A stretch of 64,000 bases of DNA, from contig CM066994.1 of the NCBI GenBank assembly GCA_033977485.1, positions 29,400,637-29,464,636 of the forward strand. Reading direction: 5' to 3'. The translations under genes and the position numbers were made by a program. Positions 1-11,430 of this stretch are shown one piece after another; within the stretch, counting starts at the first letter, position 1, and every line of letters starts with the position of its first letter. The notes beneath the pieces were generated by a model. That model searched no databases and was not told the origin of the DNA. It worked only from the letters and a program-made list of their open reading frames with translations. Source of the stretch: Hydrangea macrophylla. Taxonomy: Eukaryota > Streptophyta > Magnoliopsida > Cornales > Hydrangeaceae.

Positions 1-179
1 CCAACCTATGAATATCATCACTACCATTAAGTACGTGTTTCAAAGAAAATTTCACAATAGCATAAAACCTTTCTCCAAAAATATTTTTGCAATTAAATCT
101 GAAACATACACTTTCGAAATGCATGGTAAAGCAACCGATTGTAGACTATATTCTGGATTCAGATTTACACCATTATAGC

Positions 180-490
180 CTATTGATAAAAAGGATCATA
201 CCTCTGAAATCAATCAGCAGCTGTGTGGTTGCTCTTCCAATATACTTGACAATACAACTTGATGTGATTGTTCCTTCCATATCCTCTACCTCGAGTCAAG
301 TGTTTCTGTTTCTCCCTCCTCCTCTGAAATTGGAATTATAGCCTTGATTAGTATTCTTGATGCTGAGTATTACTGGGTGGATTTGATGAATTGATAACAG
401 ATTTTCTGAATCCATCTTGTTACTGCCCATAACAGCAAGAGCTGATGCATTATCAATTGGATTTGTTACATTCATCTCTCGAGTCATATG
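180..490 (-). pseudogene. copia gag relic with zinc-knuckle remnant
   Basis: On the minus strand, several frames together read like the C-terminal part of a Ty1/copia Gag. There is an asparagine/glycine/arginine-rich stretch (GGGRNRN) followed by a CCHC zinc-knuckle remnant, CQVYWKSNHTAAD, in which the second cysteine has become tyrosine and the last is lost to a stop codon. The frame is broken by at least one shift and one stop. No protease, integrase or RT follows on the visible side. I infer a dead fragment of a retrotransposon whose remainder lies left of the window or has been lost. Confidence 0.45.
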
Positions 491-875
491 TATCTCTTCT
501 GATCTTAGAAGAAAATGTAGATCACAGAATGATATGGTAGGTAGGTGTAGTAACTCTCAATGTGGTCTTTAGAGAAGAATATTCTTGTGACAATTCATTG
601 AGTTCTGATTCTTATTAGCATTCAGTAACTTGATCTCTAAGTAGTTCCGGATCTGCCATTCGTGTTTAAGGCCAAGAATATGAGGAAGTATCGCAGGAGA
701 AATTATCGCATTAAGACAACTACCAAGCTGTCTATCAATGTTACAAACAAGAACCGTATCGCCTGTTTCACCTTCAATTTCTTGAGGAGGCTGAGTATTA
801 GAGTTCCATCTACTATTTTCTTTTTCAGGTTAAAGAAAAGAGAATTTATTATCACAAACAATAGAGACATTACAA

Positions 876-1195
876 TTAGCCAATCCCGTAAGGCCAAAAA
901 TCATAATCAACAATGGAAGACAATGCTAAAAGAAGGGAGCTAGTCCAGTCTTCAGCCAAACACCCAGCTTTAGCTGCCTTTGCAACCCAGTCAGCACTTT
1001 GATTAGCTTGCCTCTTAACTGCTAAAAAGGAGACTTCATCAAAATACAACACTAGGGAGGAGATATCACTGCATATCCCATAAACTTCCCATGCAGTTTT
1101 TGCAGGAAACCAGTTGACAGCATCAACCACAATACTAGAATCACATTCAATAACAACTTTGGGGACCCCTCATCCTAAGGGCAAGAAAAACAGAT
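876..1195 (-). pseudogene. LINE RNase H-like domain relic, distal part
   Basis: The minus strand encodes a decayed plant LINE RNase H-like (RVT_3) domain. It has an acidic ECDS motif, then VDAVN, and ends with the family-typical tail VKRQANQSADWVAKAA, equivalent to the usual R..N..AD.LAK motif. The N-terminal continuation lies at 5019-5530, on the other side of the LTR element at 1201-4988, so the LTR element landed in an already resident LINE remnant. The region contains frame breaks and is not an active gene. Confidence 0.6.
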
Positions 1196-1200
1196 ATTAA

Positions 1201-1703
1201 TGTTGGGGTCGGATCGCCATGGAGAAGAATCAACATATAAACATGAAATCTGTAAAGCTTTAAGGCGCGTTTAGAACGCTTTCTTTAGGGAGTTATTTGC
1301 CCCCACTCACAAAGAGTTTGCTACAGGGTTCCTAGCAAATCCCCTCCAGGATACAACAAAGTTGAAATATCTACCAGATAGCAATTCTGAAGATTTTCAG
1401 GAAAGTCTCTAGGAAATTGGTTTTTAACTGACACAAGAAAATGATACTTAGTATTTTTCACATATTAAATGAATAATACCACTTGTCTTAAATAGACCAT
1501 TTGGTGCCTCTTCCAAAAGATGGCACCCTTTGGTTATTAGACACTTATTTCTAATAGGTATCTTAATTAGACACCTCTTAAAGGGTAGTGACCTTTGACC
1601 CAAAAGGCACCCCTTGAATGGTGTCTTTCACATTTATCTATTATTCTCTTCATGCACATTTTAATATTACAAACTATATTAATGTATATTAAAATATACA
1701 ACA
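1201..1703. repeat. left LTR of the 1201-4988 element
   Basis: TG...CA-bounded direct repeat matching 4485-4988. The short terminal inverted repeat is TGTT/AACA, and ATTAA lies immediately outside. Confidence 0.85.
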
Positions 1704-4484
1704 ATCCCCCACTAGGTTGTAATATTAAAACCACTTGTCAGTTAAAGAATAAAGACATGCATACATAAAGGTATCTTTCGATTTAAACCTTCAATTAGTG
1801 TAAGCAAACATTTCAAAGTTCTAATTAAGCATATGGTGTCAAATCGATTAAACCACATCTTCTTTATGTTAAACCCGGAAAATGTCACACACATGTATTT
1901 ATCCAGCTTCTTTTGAGACGTTCCTATCTTTTAGCACTATTATGGCCATGTGCTAAATCCTGGTTTCATGAATATTTACAAGAATAAACTCAAATTCTTG
2001 CTATAAGCGGCACCACTTTTATGTTCACATAGGTGAAGTTCAATCAATGTGTCCCTGCTACTGTAGACACTTTAGATAATCTGTACTTCATTAAGAGCAT
2101 ATAACTCATCCTCCTAAAACATAGCAATCAACACTGATTATCCTGGAATGGACTACAAATAATTTCTCAGAGTCCAAACGGTCACATAACAGTAACTTAT
2201 TATTACCCATTAAACCTTGAAATTAGTGATGTTCTAAAATAAGGTCGGGTTACCATTACCGGTGACTAATAGAAAATCGAGTTTCAGTCCTATTCCACTA
2301 GATGCTTTTTTGTACAAAGTCAAAGGACTGCAGCCTCCTTTTGACTTCTATCAACATAAGTTTCACAACCCAATCAATTAGCTAGCTATAAAATTCTTTA
2401 AAATTCCTTATTTGATCCATTATCATGATCAAATAACTATGTTGGCAATAAAAATTATTCCAACTACTTCACATTTTATTTCTCCGACAAATATGTCAAA
2501 GCTTTAGCACCATAGGTATCACTATGGCTTCTAGATCAAATCACTTAGAAGTCGCACTTTATAAAGAAATAGATGATTCAGTTGTGACCACAACCCTTTC
2601 ATTCCAATTTAATTATCAGTCACTCTATTTCAAAAATCAATAGAACTTCTTTCAATCTCAAAAGATTAACCCCCACTAAAAATAGATTTCATTCATTCTT
2701 ATAATGTTATGCTATTTACTTAACAGGCACCAAAATTATCCACCTTGGATAATCCATTATAGCATAAATTATTTTACAAAATCTATTTCAACAACTAAAC
2801 TAAGAGGCATATTTACTTTGTAGTTTCTTACTTAAGAACGTGTGATTGTCTACTACGTATAATCACTTAATGCACTCAGTGGCACATGCTCAATAACATA
2901 TACTCAACATTCAAGAGTATTATTATACTTTCCAAGTTTGAAGCAAATTAACTTATACATATGTATATTAACACATTAAAGCCCCCACATTTGTGAGTAC
3001 ATATATAAAATGTGAAGTGTGACCATTTCTCAAATTAGAACACTTGCATACTTGCCTTGGAACAAGTAACCCTATAATTGTTCCAGCTTTGATTTCTACC
3101 AATTCACATACTCATAAATCATCTTTATCTTTGCTAATCTTAAAGGCATTATCTTTAAGTTTCAATGTGAATCCAATAATCATAATGACTAATATCTTAG
3201 CTAGGTTACCACATTCAATTATCGTGGGTTAAATCATAGACTATTCCATATACACAATAAATTCACAAGAGAAATACTCAAGTTTTCCATAGTTACAAAA
3301 CATTCCATATATTTTTTTTCAATATATATATACCCTACATTTGTAGGTATAGATGATCGCATGTTAATATGAACACTTTACAACTACCCTTGTCTTGTGT
3401 CAAAACTTTTTAATTGTGTCCACCGAATTACATGGTAATGTGTAAAAATAAACCAAAATGTTCACAATAGGAAAGCATGAAGGAGGCTTGCATGCAATTA
3501 TTAACAATTACAAAAGTGTATGACCCAGAATCATTAATTAAGATCGAAGTAGTCAATATTTCTGAATGAAGCCTTTGGAAAATAAAACCTTAATTTCTAT
3601 GTTTTGAGTAATAAATTTCAACCACTGAAATTTATTTCCACCTACAATGTTAGAGTCCGGTTGACAAACCCATTGCAACTCATGTGTGTGGTTAAAATGT
3701 ATATGAATAGTTTTTTTGACTAATCAAGAAAGAGTTGTGTTGGTTCAAATTAAACAGGGCACCGCTCCACAAGGGGCTGTTTGGATCTTGTAGTAAACCA
3801 ATTAACGTTTGCCCTTATTATCTTTCACCAACAAACCAGACATGCTTTGTAAATACCTTTGCTATATATATATATATATCATCAACTAGAAACATGATGA
3901 TTACAAATATTGATGTCTTAACAATATTTGTATCTTCACCAGAATGAAAACCAAATACTTGTATCTTCATTTTATGAGTGGAAAATTACCAAGGACACAT
4001 TCTCTATTAAAGAATTCCAGTTTAAGTGCAAAACCAGTTTTAATAAACACCAAAAACAGCACCAGATTTTTTAAAACGAACCAAATTAAAGAATCAATTT
4101 TGAGGCATGCATTGTTCAAAAAACCTGAACCAGAGCAGAGGAATAAAATAATATTTCCAACTGGGTCACTGTTTTGCATATAGACCATTACTCTTTAAGT
4201 CCAGAAAATCTACGCCAATAATTTACTAACATTATGTGCACTGCTTATATATATTCACTGTTTTGAAATTAATTGTATACTGAAGTATGTTTCCAACTAT
4301 TACACTGTTCATGTGTAATAAGTTTAAAACTCTAACACTGAATGTGTGACACATCATCATTTGATGTATACAATATCTATAATATATAAACAACCAAATT
4401 ACTAACCAGTTTATGAAAGTTGCATGATATTTCCGAAGCAGTCTGTTAAATCATCCTCCATAAAATGAAATAACTCCTTAAAAT
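1704..4484. other. non-coding interior of the LTR element
   Basis: About 2.8 kb of AT-rich sequence without recognisable retroelement domains. It begins with a C-rich stretch just inside the left LTR. It includes a short AT microsatellite near 3865. Small ORFs near 3044, 3735 and 3944 show no family similarity and I do not regard them as genes. Confidence 0.6.
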
Positions 4485-4988
4485 TGTTGGGGTCGGATCG
4501 CCATGGAAAAGAATCAACAAATAAACATGAAATCTGTAAAGCTTTAAGGCGTGTTTGGAACGCTTTCTTTAAGGAGTTATTTGCCCCCACTCACAAAGAG
4601 TTTGCCACAGGGTTCCTAGCAAATCCCCTCCAAGATACAACAAAGCTGAAATATCTACCAGATAGCAATTCTGAAGATTTTCAGGAAAGTCTCTAGGAAA
4701 TTGGTTTTTAACTGACACAAGAAAATGTGTACTTAGTATTTTTTACATATTAAATGAATAATACCACTTGTCTTAAATTGACCACTTGGTGCCTCTTCCA
4801 AAAGATAGCACCCTTTGGTTATTAGACACTTATTTCTAATAGGTATCTGAATTAGACACCTCTTAAAGGATAGTGACCTTTGACCCAAAAGGCACTCCTT
4901 GAATGGTGTCTTTCACATTTATCTATTATTCTCTTCATGCACATTTTAATATTACAAACTATATTAATGTATATTAAAATATACAATA
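4485..4988. repeat. right LTR of the 1201-4988 element
   Basis: Direct repeat of 1201-1703, ending in AATA rather than AACA and followed by the target duplication ATTAA (4989-4993). Confidence 0.85.
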
Positions 4989-5018
4989 ATTAATAATGCC
5001 AAAGTTTCACGATTACCT

Positions 5019-5530
5019 TTACGATAAACAGATATCAACCAACTCTAGCTTACTGGGATTGGCTAAATCTTTATGATTAACCTGCTTGTGAGAATTAGTA
5101 GTAAAACCAAATCCTGAAGCTTTTTTTTTAGATAAATCAGAATATATGTCGGATCTCATAGCAGCAGTAGAGATTACCTCATAAGGATTGAGCTTAGTCC
5201 CTTCAAAAATATAAGAATTTCTTCTCCTCCATATCAGCCAACAAGTATAGTCTAAACAAGATATCAAGGATTCACAATCAATATAGACTTCATGAACTTT
5301 TTTCTGAGTAGCAGAAAGCCAGATATCAAATCTGCTAACATTGTGGACTGAGGGAACAATTGAAGCACAGACCCAAACCAAACACAGCGAGTCCACGGAG
5401 GACATGTAGCGGAGGACCCAGAGAGTACTTTTCTCTTTAACAGGTTTTCTTTTGTAGGCAAAGCATTTATATTTTCTACAAGCTTTCCGAACGAAAAAGC
5501 ATAATCTTTGGCGCAGCTTAAATGCTCCAA
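5019..5530 (-). pseudogene. LINE ORF2 C-terminal region relic, proximal part
   Basis: Minus-strand fragments carry the signature that joins the zinc-binding RT region to the RNase H-like domain of plant LINEs: a cysteine/tryptophan-rich segment and the motif LIWRRRNSYIFEG (family form: IWK.RN..IF.). Two overlapping frames are needed, so frameshifts are present. The downstream RNase H part continues at 876-1195 beyond the LTR insertion. Non-functional. Confidence 0.6.
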
Positions 5531-5559
5531 ACTAAACTTAGATATTTTGCATTAAGATT

Positions 5560-6400
5560 GTGGCAAACGCCCTTAGGATATTCGAACATAGACATAGAGT
5601 AGGTAGGAATAACCTGTAGAATAAGTCTCTAGAGAGAAAACTCAAGAATTGGGAAGAGAAACAAGTGATTTCAATGCTGAATGAAGATGGAAGACTTGAG
5701 ATGTATAAAGCCACGTGCAATCTTTGGAAGGAATACAGACTAAAAGAAGTGGACAAGAACTCCAAGTATTTCCACACCATAGCAGCTAATAAAAGAAGGG
5801 AAAATTTTTTGGGTTCATTGATGATAGATGGGAAACTGTCCTCGAAGCTAGGGAAAATAAAGAAAAAGGTGTTTCGGTTCTTTAAGAGTCACTTCAAAGA
5901 TAGTTTCAGAAGAAAACCCAAAGAGGAAAACCTTGAGATCAGGTCTCTAGACCCGTATCACCAAGCCCGGATGGTTTCACCGAGGAAGAAGACAGTGCTA
6001 GAGATAAGTTGTATTTACTGTAAGTGTGGATAGCTATTAGTGGTTGCGATGGGGGCAAAGCACCAGCCCCATATGGCTTCAATATCAAAGATGACATTAT
6101 GAGCGTATTTTCGGAGTTCCACTCTTCTAGTTGTTTGGTGAAAGATTTAAATGCATATTTCATTACATTGATTCCCAAGACTCAATCCCCTACCAAATTA
6201 TCAGAGTTTTGGCCTATATGTCTGATAGGTTGTATTTACAAAATTTTATGCAAAATGCTAGTGAACAGGATGGGAGTTGTGATGGACATTGTTAAAAGCA
6301 AGTATCAGTCAGCTTTCCTGAAAGGTAGACAGATTGTCAATTGCATTTCGGTAGCTTTTGAAGAAGTGGATTCAATAAATTTGCTAGCTATACTCTAGAT
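5560..6400 (+). pseudogene. LINE reverse transcriptase relic
   Basis: Two successive plus-strand frames (about 5665-6033, then 6024-6398) give an L1-type ORF2 segment. The linker motif KEVDKNSKYFH (family WL..GD.NTKFFH) is followed by the RT N-terminal segments AYFITLIPK, then FWPICLIGCIYKILCKMLVNR (family form FRPISL....YKI..K.L..R) and SAFLKGRQIVNCI (family SAF..GR.I.D.I). The catalytic FADD part is absent; the copy is truncated where the TRIM array begins. It lies head-to-head with the minus-strand LINE relic at 5019-5530, so these are two separate relics or a rearranged one. Confidence 0.75.
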
Positions 6401-6465
6401 TTCACAACCAAATGGAATACACAGTTTTGTTGGGATTTTTTGTTGCTTCAGCTTCTGTAGCTAGA

Positions 6466-6938
6466 TTATAAGTCCCCGATGTGGGATAATCTCAACATGC
6501 CCCACACGTGTGGCATGACTGGGAGCCAAACACATGGATTACTGAGATAGGGTGATGTGGAGCACACATGGACAAATTGGGCCCAACAATAACCTGCTTT
6601 GATACCATGTTAAATTGGAACATCCAACCCAAAACCAATTGGCAATGGGTGGAGTAGCTCCATGAACTTATATATTGAGTAGGTACATTATAACTTTATA
6701 AGTCCCTGATGTGGGACAATCTCAACACGCCCCTGCACGTATGGCATGACTGGGAGCCAAACACGTGTATTACTGAGATAGGGTGACATGGAGCACACGT
6801 GCACAAATTGGGCCCAACAATAGCCTGCTCTGATACCATGTTCAATTAGAGCATCCAATCAAAATCAATTGGCAATGGGTGGAGTATCCCCTTGAACTTA
6901 CATATTGAATAAGTCCCCGATGGGGGACAATCTCAACA
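6466..6938 (-). mobile_element. tandem TRIM array (LTR-interior-LTR-interior-LTR)
   Basis: Read on the minus strand, the unit is a short LTR starting TGTTGAGATT and ending near TTTAACA (or TTGAACA), directly followed by a tRNA-Met primer site (TGGTATCAGAGCAGG at about 6838-6824, TGGTATCAAAGCAGG at 6607-6593), a 110-bp interior and a G-rich polypurine tract. LTRs lie at 6839-6938 (100 bp), 6608-6727 (120 bp) and a truncated 6466-6497; interiors are 6728-6838 and 6498-6607. This is the architecture of a terminal-repeat retrotransposon in miniature, present as a tandem chain sharing LTRs. There is no coding capacity. Confidence 0.75.
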
Positions 6939-7894
6939 GTGTACAGCAGAATTTGCTGAGGTTTTTTCTTCTTGTTTTGTATGAAGGATACAGGAGGTAC
7001 AAGGGAGGGAGATGAAGTATTTTGTTTTTGTTTTTTTTTTAAATGGTATATATAGACTTCCAATGTATATCATGCCTTTTAAAAACAATGAATACATTTT
7101 AATATTCAAATTTTTTTTAAAAAAAGAGGCTTCAATTCGCACTAGGCCTGAACCAATATCATCACTTGAAGATCTTTATTCATAACTCAGTCAAATGATT
7201 TGAATCAGCACACAAACACGGCAATTATGGCATCTCTACCTTGAAATCAATCTCAATCCAATTATCAGTTTCAACAAAATTGAAATGGTCAGTTTAGAGG
7301 TCGTGGAAGAGGAAGATTTGATGGCAAGAGGAGGCAGATTCAATGGTAGAAACAACTTTCTATTCAGCAATAACAACTCTAATGATGGTAGTATCATGAA
7401 CTACAACCTCACAGTTGAGAAAGAATTTCAAATCCCACTCATTCCAGCCTCCTCAATCCTTACATTAGCCTCAGTCCACCATCAGTATTTCACCTAGCAG
7501 AAGCTCTGCTCATCTAAGAAGGAATGTTCGAATATTTTTTCGCACAACAGATTGGATCACTCATCCAACTTTGAGTCTGCAACAGATTCTTTCTTCTATT
7601 TCGTAACCATTTCATTTATGTAGTTCTAGTAATGAACTTTGTGAACACTGTTAGTTTGGCAAGATGTCTAGGTTACCTTTCTCTCATTTTTCATCCACAT
7701 CTTGTGCTCCTTTATAGATAATTAATTCATAGTGATCTCTTGGGACATGCCCCTTATCAGTCCATTCAAAAGTTTAAGTACTACATTTCATTCATAGAAG
7801 ACGTCTATAGTAGATTCACTTGGATTAATCCACTCACCCATAAATCACCAACATATTCTGCATTTACTCAGTTCATCAAAACCTTTGCTGATCT

Positions 7895-9135
7895 TGAGAT
7901 TATAATCCCACATCGGGAATGTAAAGCTGTCACGCCCCGGAGTAGCAGAAATTAGGAGGAAATAAAATTTTCCTTTCTGGGTCCGTAAGCCATGACTAGT
8001 TACATTAATTGATTGTCCACAAACATACTAGATAAATAAAAGGGTAGCTTAAACGGAAACGTAAACTGAATATACATTAAAAGATTACTACCTATTACGT
8101 CAGAGTTTGTAGTTTTCATAAAAGATAAAAGAACAAAAGAGATTAAGGCGTTTGACGACGTTTACATCTTTATATGTAAGGACAAAAGAAAGTGCAAGAT
8201 CGTTGAAGTAAGGCGTGTGACACCAATTCACAACTTAGTATAAATGAACAAAAATCTATAAATAACAACTAAGTCTTCTTTCTTGAACCGCTCCTTTCCG
8301 TAGCCTTCATCATTGTGGGCTTCCCATTCGAAGTCTTCCTCTTCATAGGCTTCTTCTAGATAGTCCTCCTCCGAATATTCGTACCCTGTAATGTCTAGAC
8401 GTGGGAATGTCCCTGGCGTAATATGTCGTTAGCTTTAGTAAAAGCTAAGTGAGCATCCTAATCGAACACTCCTAATATAAAATACGTATTCAAAAGTTCA
8501 CAACGACTAGTTATGATGGTTGAATGAATTATAATTAGACTGTACGTGAACCATGCATTACCGATATATTCGACTTCACTTGACTTAACATCCAACTCAC
8601 TTAACCTTGTTACATTACCAGTGTAACGTTGTTGGCTTAGAGGAACTCACCCAGTGGGTCGAGCTATGGTTACTTTACTATCATTATTTGCCTCTCCGTG
8701 AGCGCAATACTAATCTCATTTTACAAGCTAACCAATTAGTCTAGGTCTCCGGGACCTTGCCTTATGAATATCATCGCCGATTTGCGAAACGGTACTTACT
8801 TTATTATCGTTGGTCGTCGCGACTACAGTAGTAATCTCTCCTTACAGGCTAACTGTGTTTATTCACTTCTCTATTGATTTCTATCAACATGGTTACTTTG
8901 CTATCGTGTTCGCCTCTCTGTGGTCATGATAAAGACTATAACTATGATCAAGTCAACGACACTGAAATTAGAAACTACAATTTATAATTATAGTCCGAAA
9001 ATTAGAAATTCCATTAATTAAAAAATAAATAAAATTTACAAGTTTTACAAAGCCTTAGTACTCAATATATAAGATCATGGGACTACTCCACCCATTGCCA
9101 ATTAGTTTTGGGTTGGTTGCTCCGATTCAATAGCT
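7895..9135 (+). repeat. solo TRIM-family LTR, interrupted
   Basis: The left piece (about 7895-7927, containing CCCACATCGGG) and the right piece (about 9054-9135, containing ACTCCACCCATTGCCAATT) match, in the opposite orientation, the LTRs of the tandem TRIM array at 6466-6938. They sit exactly where the copia integrase frame is broken. Outer edges are approximate because no clear target duplication could be read. Confidence 0.5.
7928..9049 (-). mobile_element. solo LTR, about 1.12 kb
   Basis: Begins TGTCACGCCCCGGAGTAGC and ends TTTTACA on the plus strand, with AAGC duplicated on both sides (7924-7927 and 9050-9053; a 5-bp reading AAAGC is possible if the end is one base shorter). On the minus strand its terminal bases and the block around 8280-8460 match the right end of the larger solo LTR at 15423-21522 (21000-21522), so both belong to one LTR family. 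No coding region and no second LTR are present, consistent with LTR-LTR recombination. Confidence 0.65.
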
Positions 9136-9442
9136 GAAAATCAATTTAATTTGCAAAATTAAGATCCTAGGACAGATGGTGGCGGTGAGTATCAAGACAA
9201 AGAGTTTCAATCTCTTCTTGTAACCTATGGGATACAACATCAAAAAGTCATGCCCCAAAACCTCTCAGCAAATTGGTGTGCCTGTCACTCTTCTGCTCTC
9301 TACCTCGTTACCTGCAAAGTTTTGGTACCGTGAATTTTCCACCGCAACTTTTCTGACTAATCGAATGCCCTGCAAAGTTACAAGTTTAAAGTCATCGTTT
9401 GAAGTATTTATTTGGCTTAGTCCCTTACTACAGAAGCCTTAA

Positions 9443-9998
9443 AACCTCCTTTGGTGATGCTTGCTATCCCCTTTAAAGTGTTTGTAAGTGTTCAAAATGT
9501 CGATTAGTATGGAAATAGGATAGAAAATCTGAACATTAACTCTATCGATTAACTTGTTGAATGTAGAGGGAGTACCAATTTACCCTGCACTTTGTTGGTC
9601 AAGAATTTACTTATCAGAACAAGATGTATGAGAGCATTATTAAGATTCCTTCCATGTGTGTCTTACTGCTTCTATATATGTGCAGATGTGTATTAACATA
9701 TATGTCATTGCATTTGGTAATTATAATTTTGGAAAGTTATAAAGTACTTCATCGCTCATACTTTTCATCCAAGATATATGCTACTAGAATGATTAAAAAT
9801 TGCTAAAATTTAGTAATCAGATGGCTGACTGTAGTAATGTGTTGCCATTGCTGAGGATGTAAAAATGTTGCATTAAGTTTACAATTTTCGGCTGGGCGGG
9901 CGTGGGTTGGCTTGGGCTTGTTTGGTTGGCCTCTTATCTTTTTCCTGAAAATTCTTTCTAAAATTTGAACCTTTTTCAACAGGGTTTTCTTTACAACA
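9443..9998. other. no feature recognised
   Basis: AT-rich DNA following the copia relic. No ORF with family resemblance, no tRNA and no clear repeat seen. Confidence 0.5.
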
Positions 9999-10183
9999 AT
10001 GCTACACCACTCTAAAAAGCACACTAAAATGCACAACATTGCTTTAAAATGTAGGACCTAGTGCTGAAAAGTGTGCACACACAAAAGTGGGTGTTTTGTG
10101 TGTGCAGGCTTTTCAGCACAAGGTCCAACATTTTTAAGTAAGATTGTGCATTTTGGTGTGCTTTTCAAAGTGTATATAGCATT
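9999..10183. repeat. foldback (MITE-like) element
   Basis: Nearly the whole 185 bp is one imperfect palindrome. The left arm starts AATGCTACACCAC and contains AAAAAGCACACTAAAATGCAC; the right arm is its reverse complement with a few changes and ends AGCATT. The centre contains GTGTGCACACAC. No coding. I could not settle the target duplication, so the transposon family is open. Confidence 0.65.
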
Positions 10184-10573
10184 ACTCTTTTCTTTATTTA
10201 TTCTATACGTTCATATTTGTTCATTGTAACAGCAGCCCATTATCGCGTCATTTACGTTATGATATAATGAAGGCCTAACGTCTATTTTTTGTCCTATAAA
10301 AATAGAAGTGTTCCTCAGATATTTCATTCCATTCAATAAATAATACTAGACAGTTTTTGTGAACTTCTGGATGAAAGAAAAGCAATGAGTTTAGTGTTTT
10401 ACAAAACCCGACTAAACCGATCAGTTCGGTCGGTTTTTAAAATACGAAAAAACCGACCGATGGACACCCTTAACTCACACATGACAAAACTAAGGAAAAC
10501 GTTTGGCCTAGACAGTTAATTGGGCCAACGGCCCATATTCGTCAAATCAACATGCTTCTAAACCATCTCCGTG

Positions 10574-10781
10574 TCAAATGGTATCTTTTTTTTTTTTTTT
10601 CTTCTTCTTTTTTTTTTTTTTTTGCTAATGGCAAACCCCCTAGGGCACGCACACACACAAGAGAGGGAAAAAAGCCCACACCCGTAATAACTCCCACAGG
10701 AGTCGAACCCAACCGTCGCAAAAGGGAAAGTGGAGCCTTGCCCATCATACCACATAAGTCTTGGCGTTTCAAATGGTATCT
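10574..10781 (-). mobile_element. tRNA-derived SINE (minus strand)
   Basis: A 13-bp direct duplication TCAAATGGTATCT (10574-10586 and 10769-10781) brackets a SINE body at 10587-10768. Reading the minus strand there is a Pol III A-box-like segment (TGGTATGATGGGC), a B box (GGTTCGACTCC), a GT-rich part (TGTGTGTGTGCG) and an A-rich tail (T/C tract at 10587-10622 on the plus strand). Non-autonomous; it would be mobilised by LINE machinery. Confidence 0.85.
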
Positions 10782-11016
10782 ATTTTTTTTTATTTTTTTT
10801 ATAGAGGAAAATGGTACCTAATATTGCCTTTTGCACCGTACGAGATTTCAAAAAAAAGAGATGTTTTTTCGTCAATTTGTACTAGCACACATTCACTAAA
10901 GATTGCTTTGGCACCTTTTATTATAACTAGTCTTAAAGGATGTGCTTTGCAAGTAGTTGTTGACAACTGGCTAAATACTTGATTTGTAAAAGTAATTTTT
11001 TTATGACAATGTTGCA

Positions 11017-11135
11017 GGCACTGAAATGATGCACCGAATGATTGGTGCCCTCCATTTCGGTGGACTCCACACATACAGGGCATGGGTCCCACTGAAATGG
11101 AGGGCATCGATCATTCGGTGCACCATTTCGGTGCC
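11017..11135. repeat. 119-bp near-perfect inverted repeat
   Basis: The left arm GGCACTGAAATGATGCACCG matches the reverse complement of the right arm, GGCACCGAAATGGTGCACCG, and pairing continues inward through ATTTC.GTGG with a short loop near 11080. It could be a small foldback transposon. An RNA hairpin precursor cannot be excluded from sequence alone. It lies immediately left of a Tourist-like MITE. Confidence 0.65.
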
Positions 11136-11145
11136 CCAAGACTTA

Positions 11146-11427
11146 GGGTGTGTTTGATAACCCAATTAAGTGGTGAAAATGAAAACTTTTAGCACTTATT
11201 TTGTTTCAGTGCGTTTGATAACATATCACTTAATTGAAAAAGCAGTCAAAAAACCACTAAAAATTTTAAGTGGAAAATTTTTAGTACAAATAATCACTGA
11301 ATGCAATCTATTTCAGTTCTTGAAAATTTATTTTTAGTACTGTAAATTCAATCGCTTAAAATTTTCAGTACTTAAAATTCAGCATTTAATTTTCAGTACT
11401 TAATTTTCAGCTTTATCAAATGCACCC
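11146..11427. mobile_element. Tourist-like (PIF/Harbinger) MITE
   Basis: A 282-bp element with terminal inverted repeats GGGTGTGTTTGATAA and TTATCAAATGCACCC, flanked by TTA on both sides (11143-11145, 11428-11430), the target duplication typical of PIF/Harbinger. The interior is AT-rich with repeated TTTTCAGTACTTAA motifs and no ORF. Confidence 0.75.
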
Positions 11428-11430
11428 TTA

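Larger units (their letters stand above)
1201..4988. mobile_element. non-coding LTR retrotransposon (non-autonomous)
   Basis: Two direct repeats of about 503 bp (1201-1703 and 4485-4988) begin TGTTGGGG and end AACA (left copy) or AATA (right copy, one substitution). The element is flanked by the exact 5-bp target duplication ATTAA at 1196-1200 and 4989-4993. By eye the two LTRs differ at roughly 20 positions, so it is an old insertion. The 2.8-kb interior has no gag or pol similarity and no ORF above about 80 codons. I did not recognise a tRNA-Met primer site next to the left LTR. It must have used proteins from another element, so it is LARD/TRIM-like. Orientation is not resolved. Confidence 0.85.
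7170..9442 (+). pseudogene. copia gag-integrase relic split by nested LTRs
   Basis: A decayed plus-strand copia. A GRGRGR-rich Gag remnant lies near 7285-7350. The integrase core begins at 7740 (YYISFIEDVYSRFTWINPL, matching the family YYLSFIDDYSRFTW) and breaks at about 7895. It resumes at about 9170 with TDGGGEYQDKEFQSLL, then a PKTSQQ remnant, FWYREFSTATFLTNR and a PYE.LF-like end near 9430. The break is filled by a solo TRIM-family LTR, which is itself split by a 1.1-kb solo LTR (7928-9049). RT and RNase H are missing. Many stops and frame changes; inactive. Confidence 0.7.
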
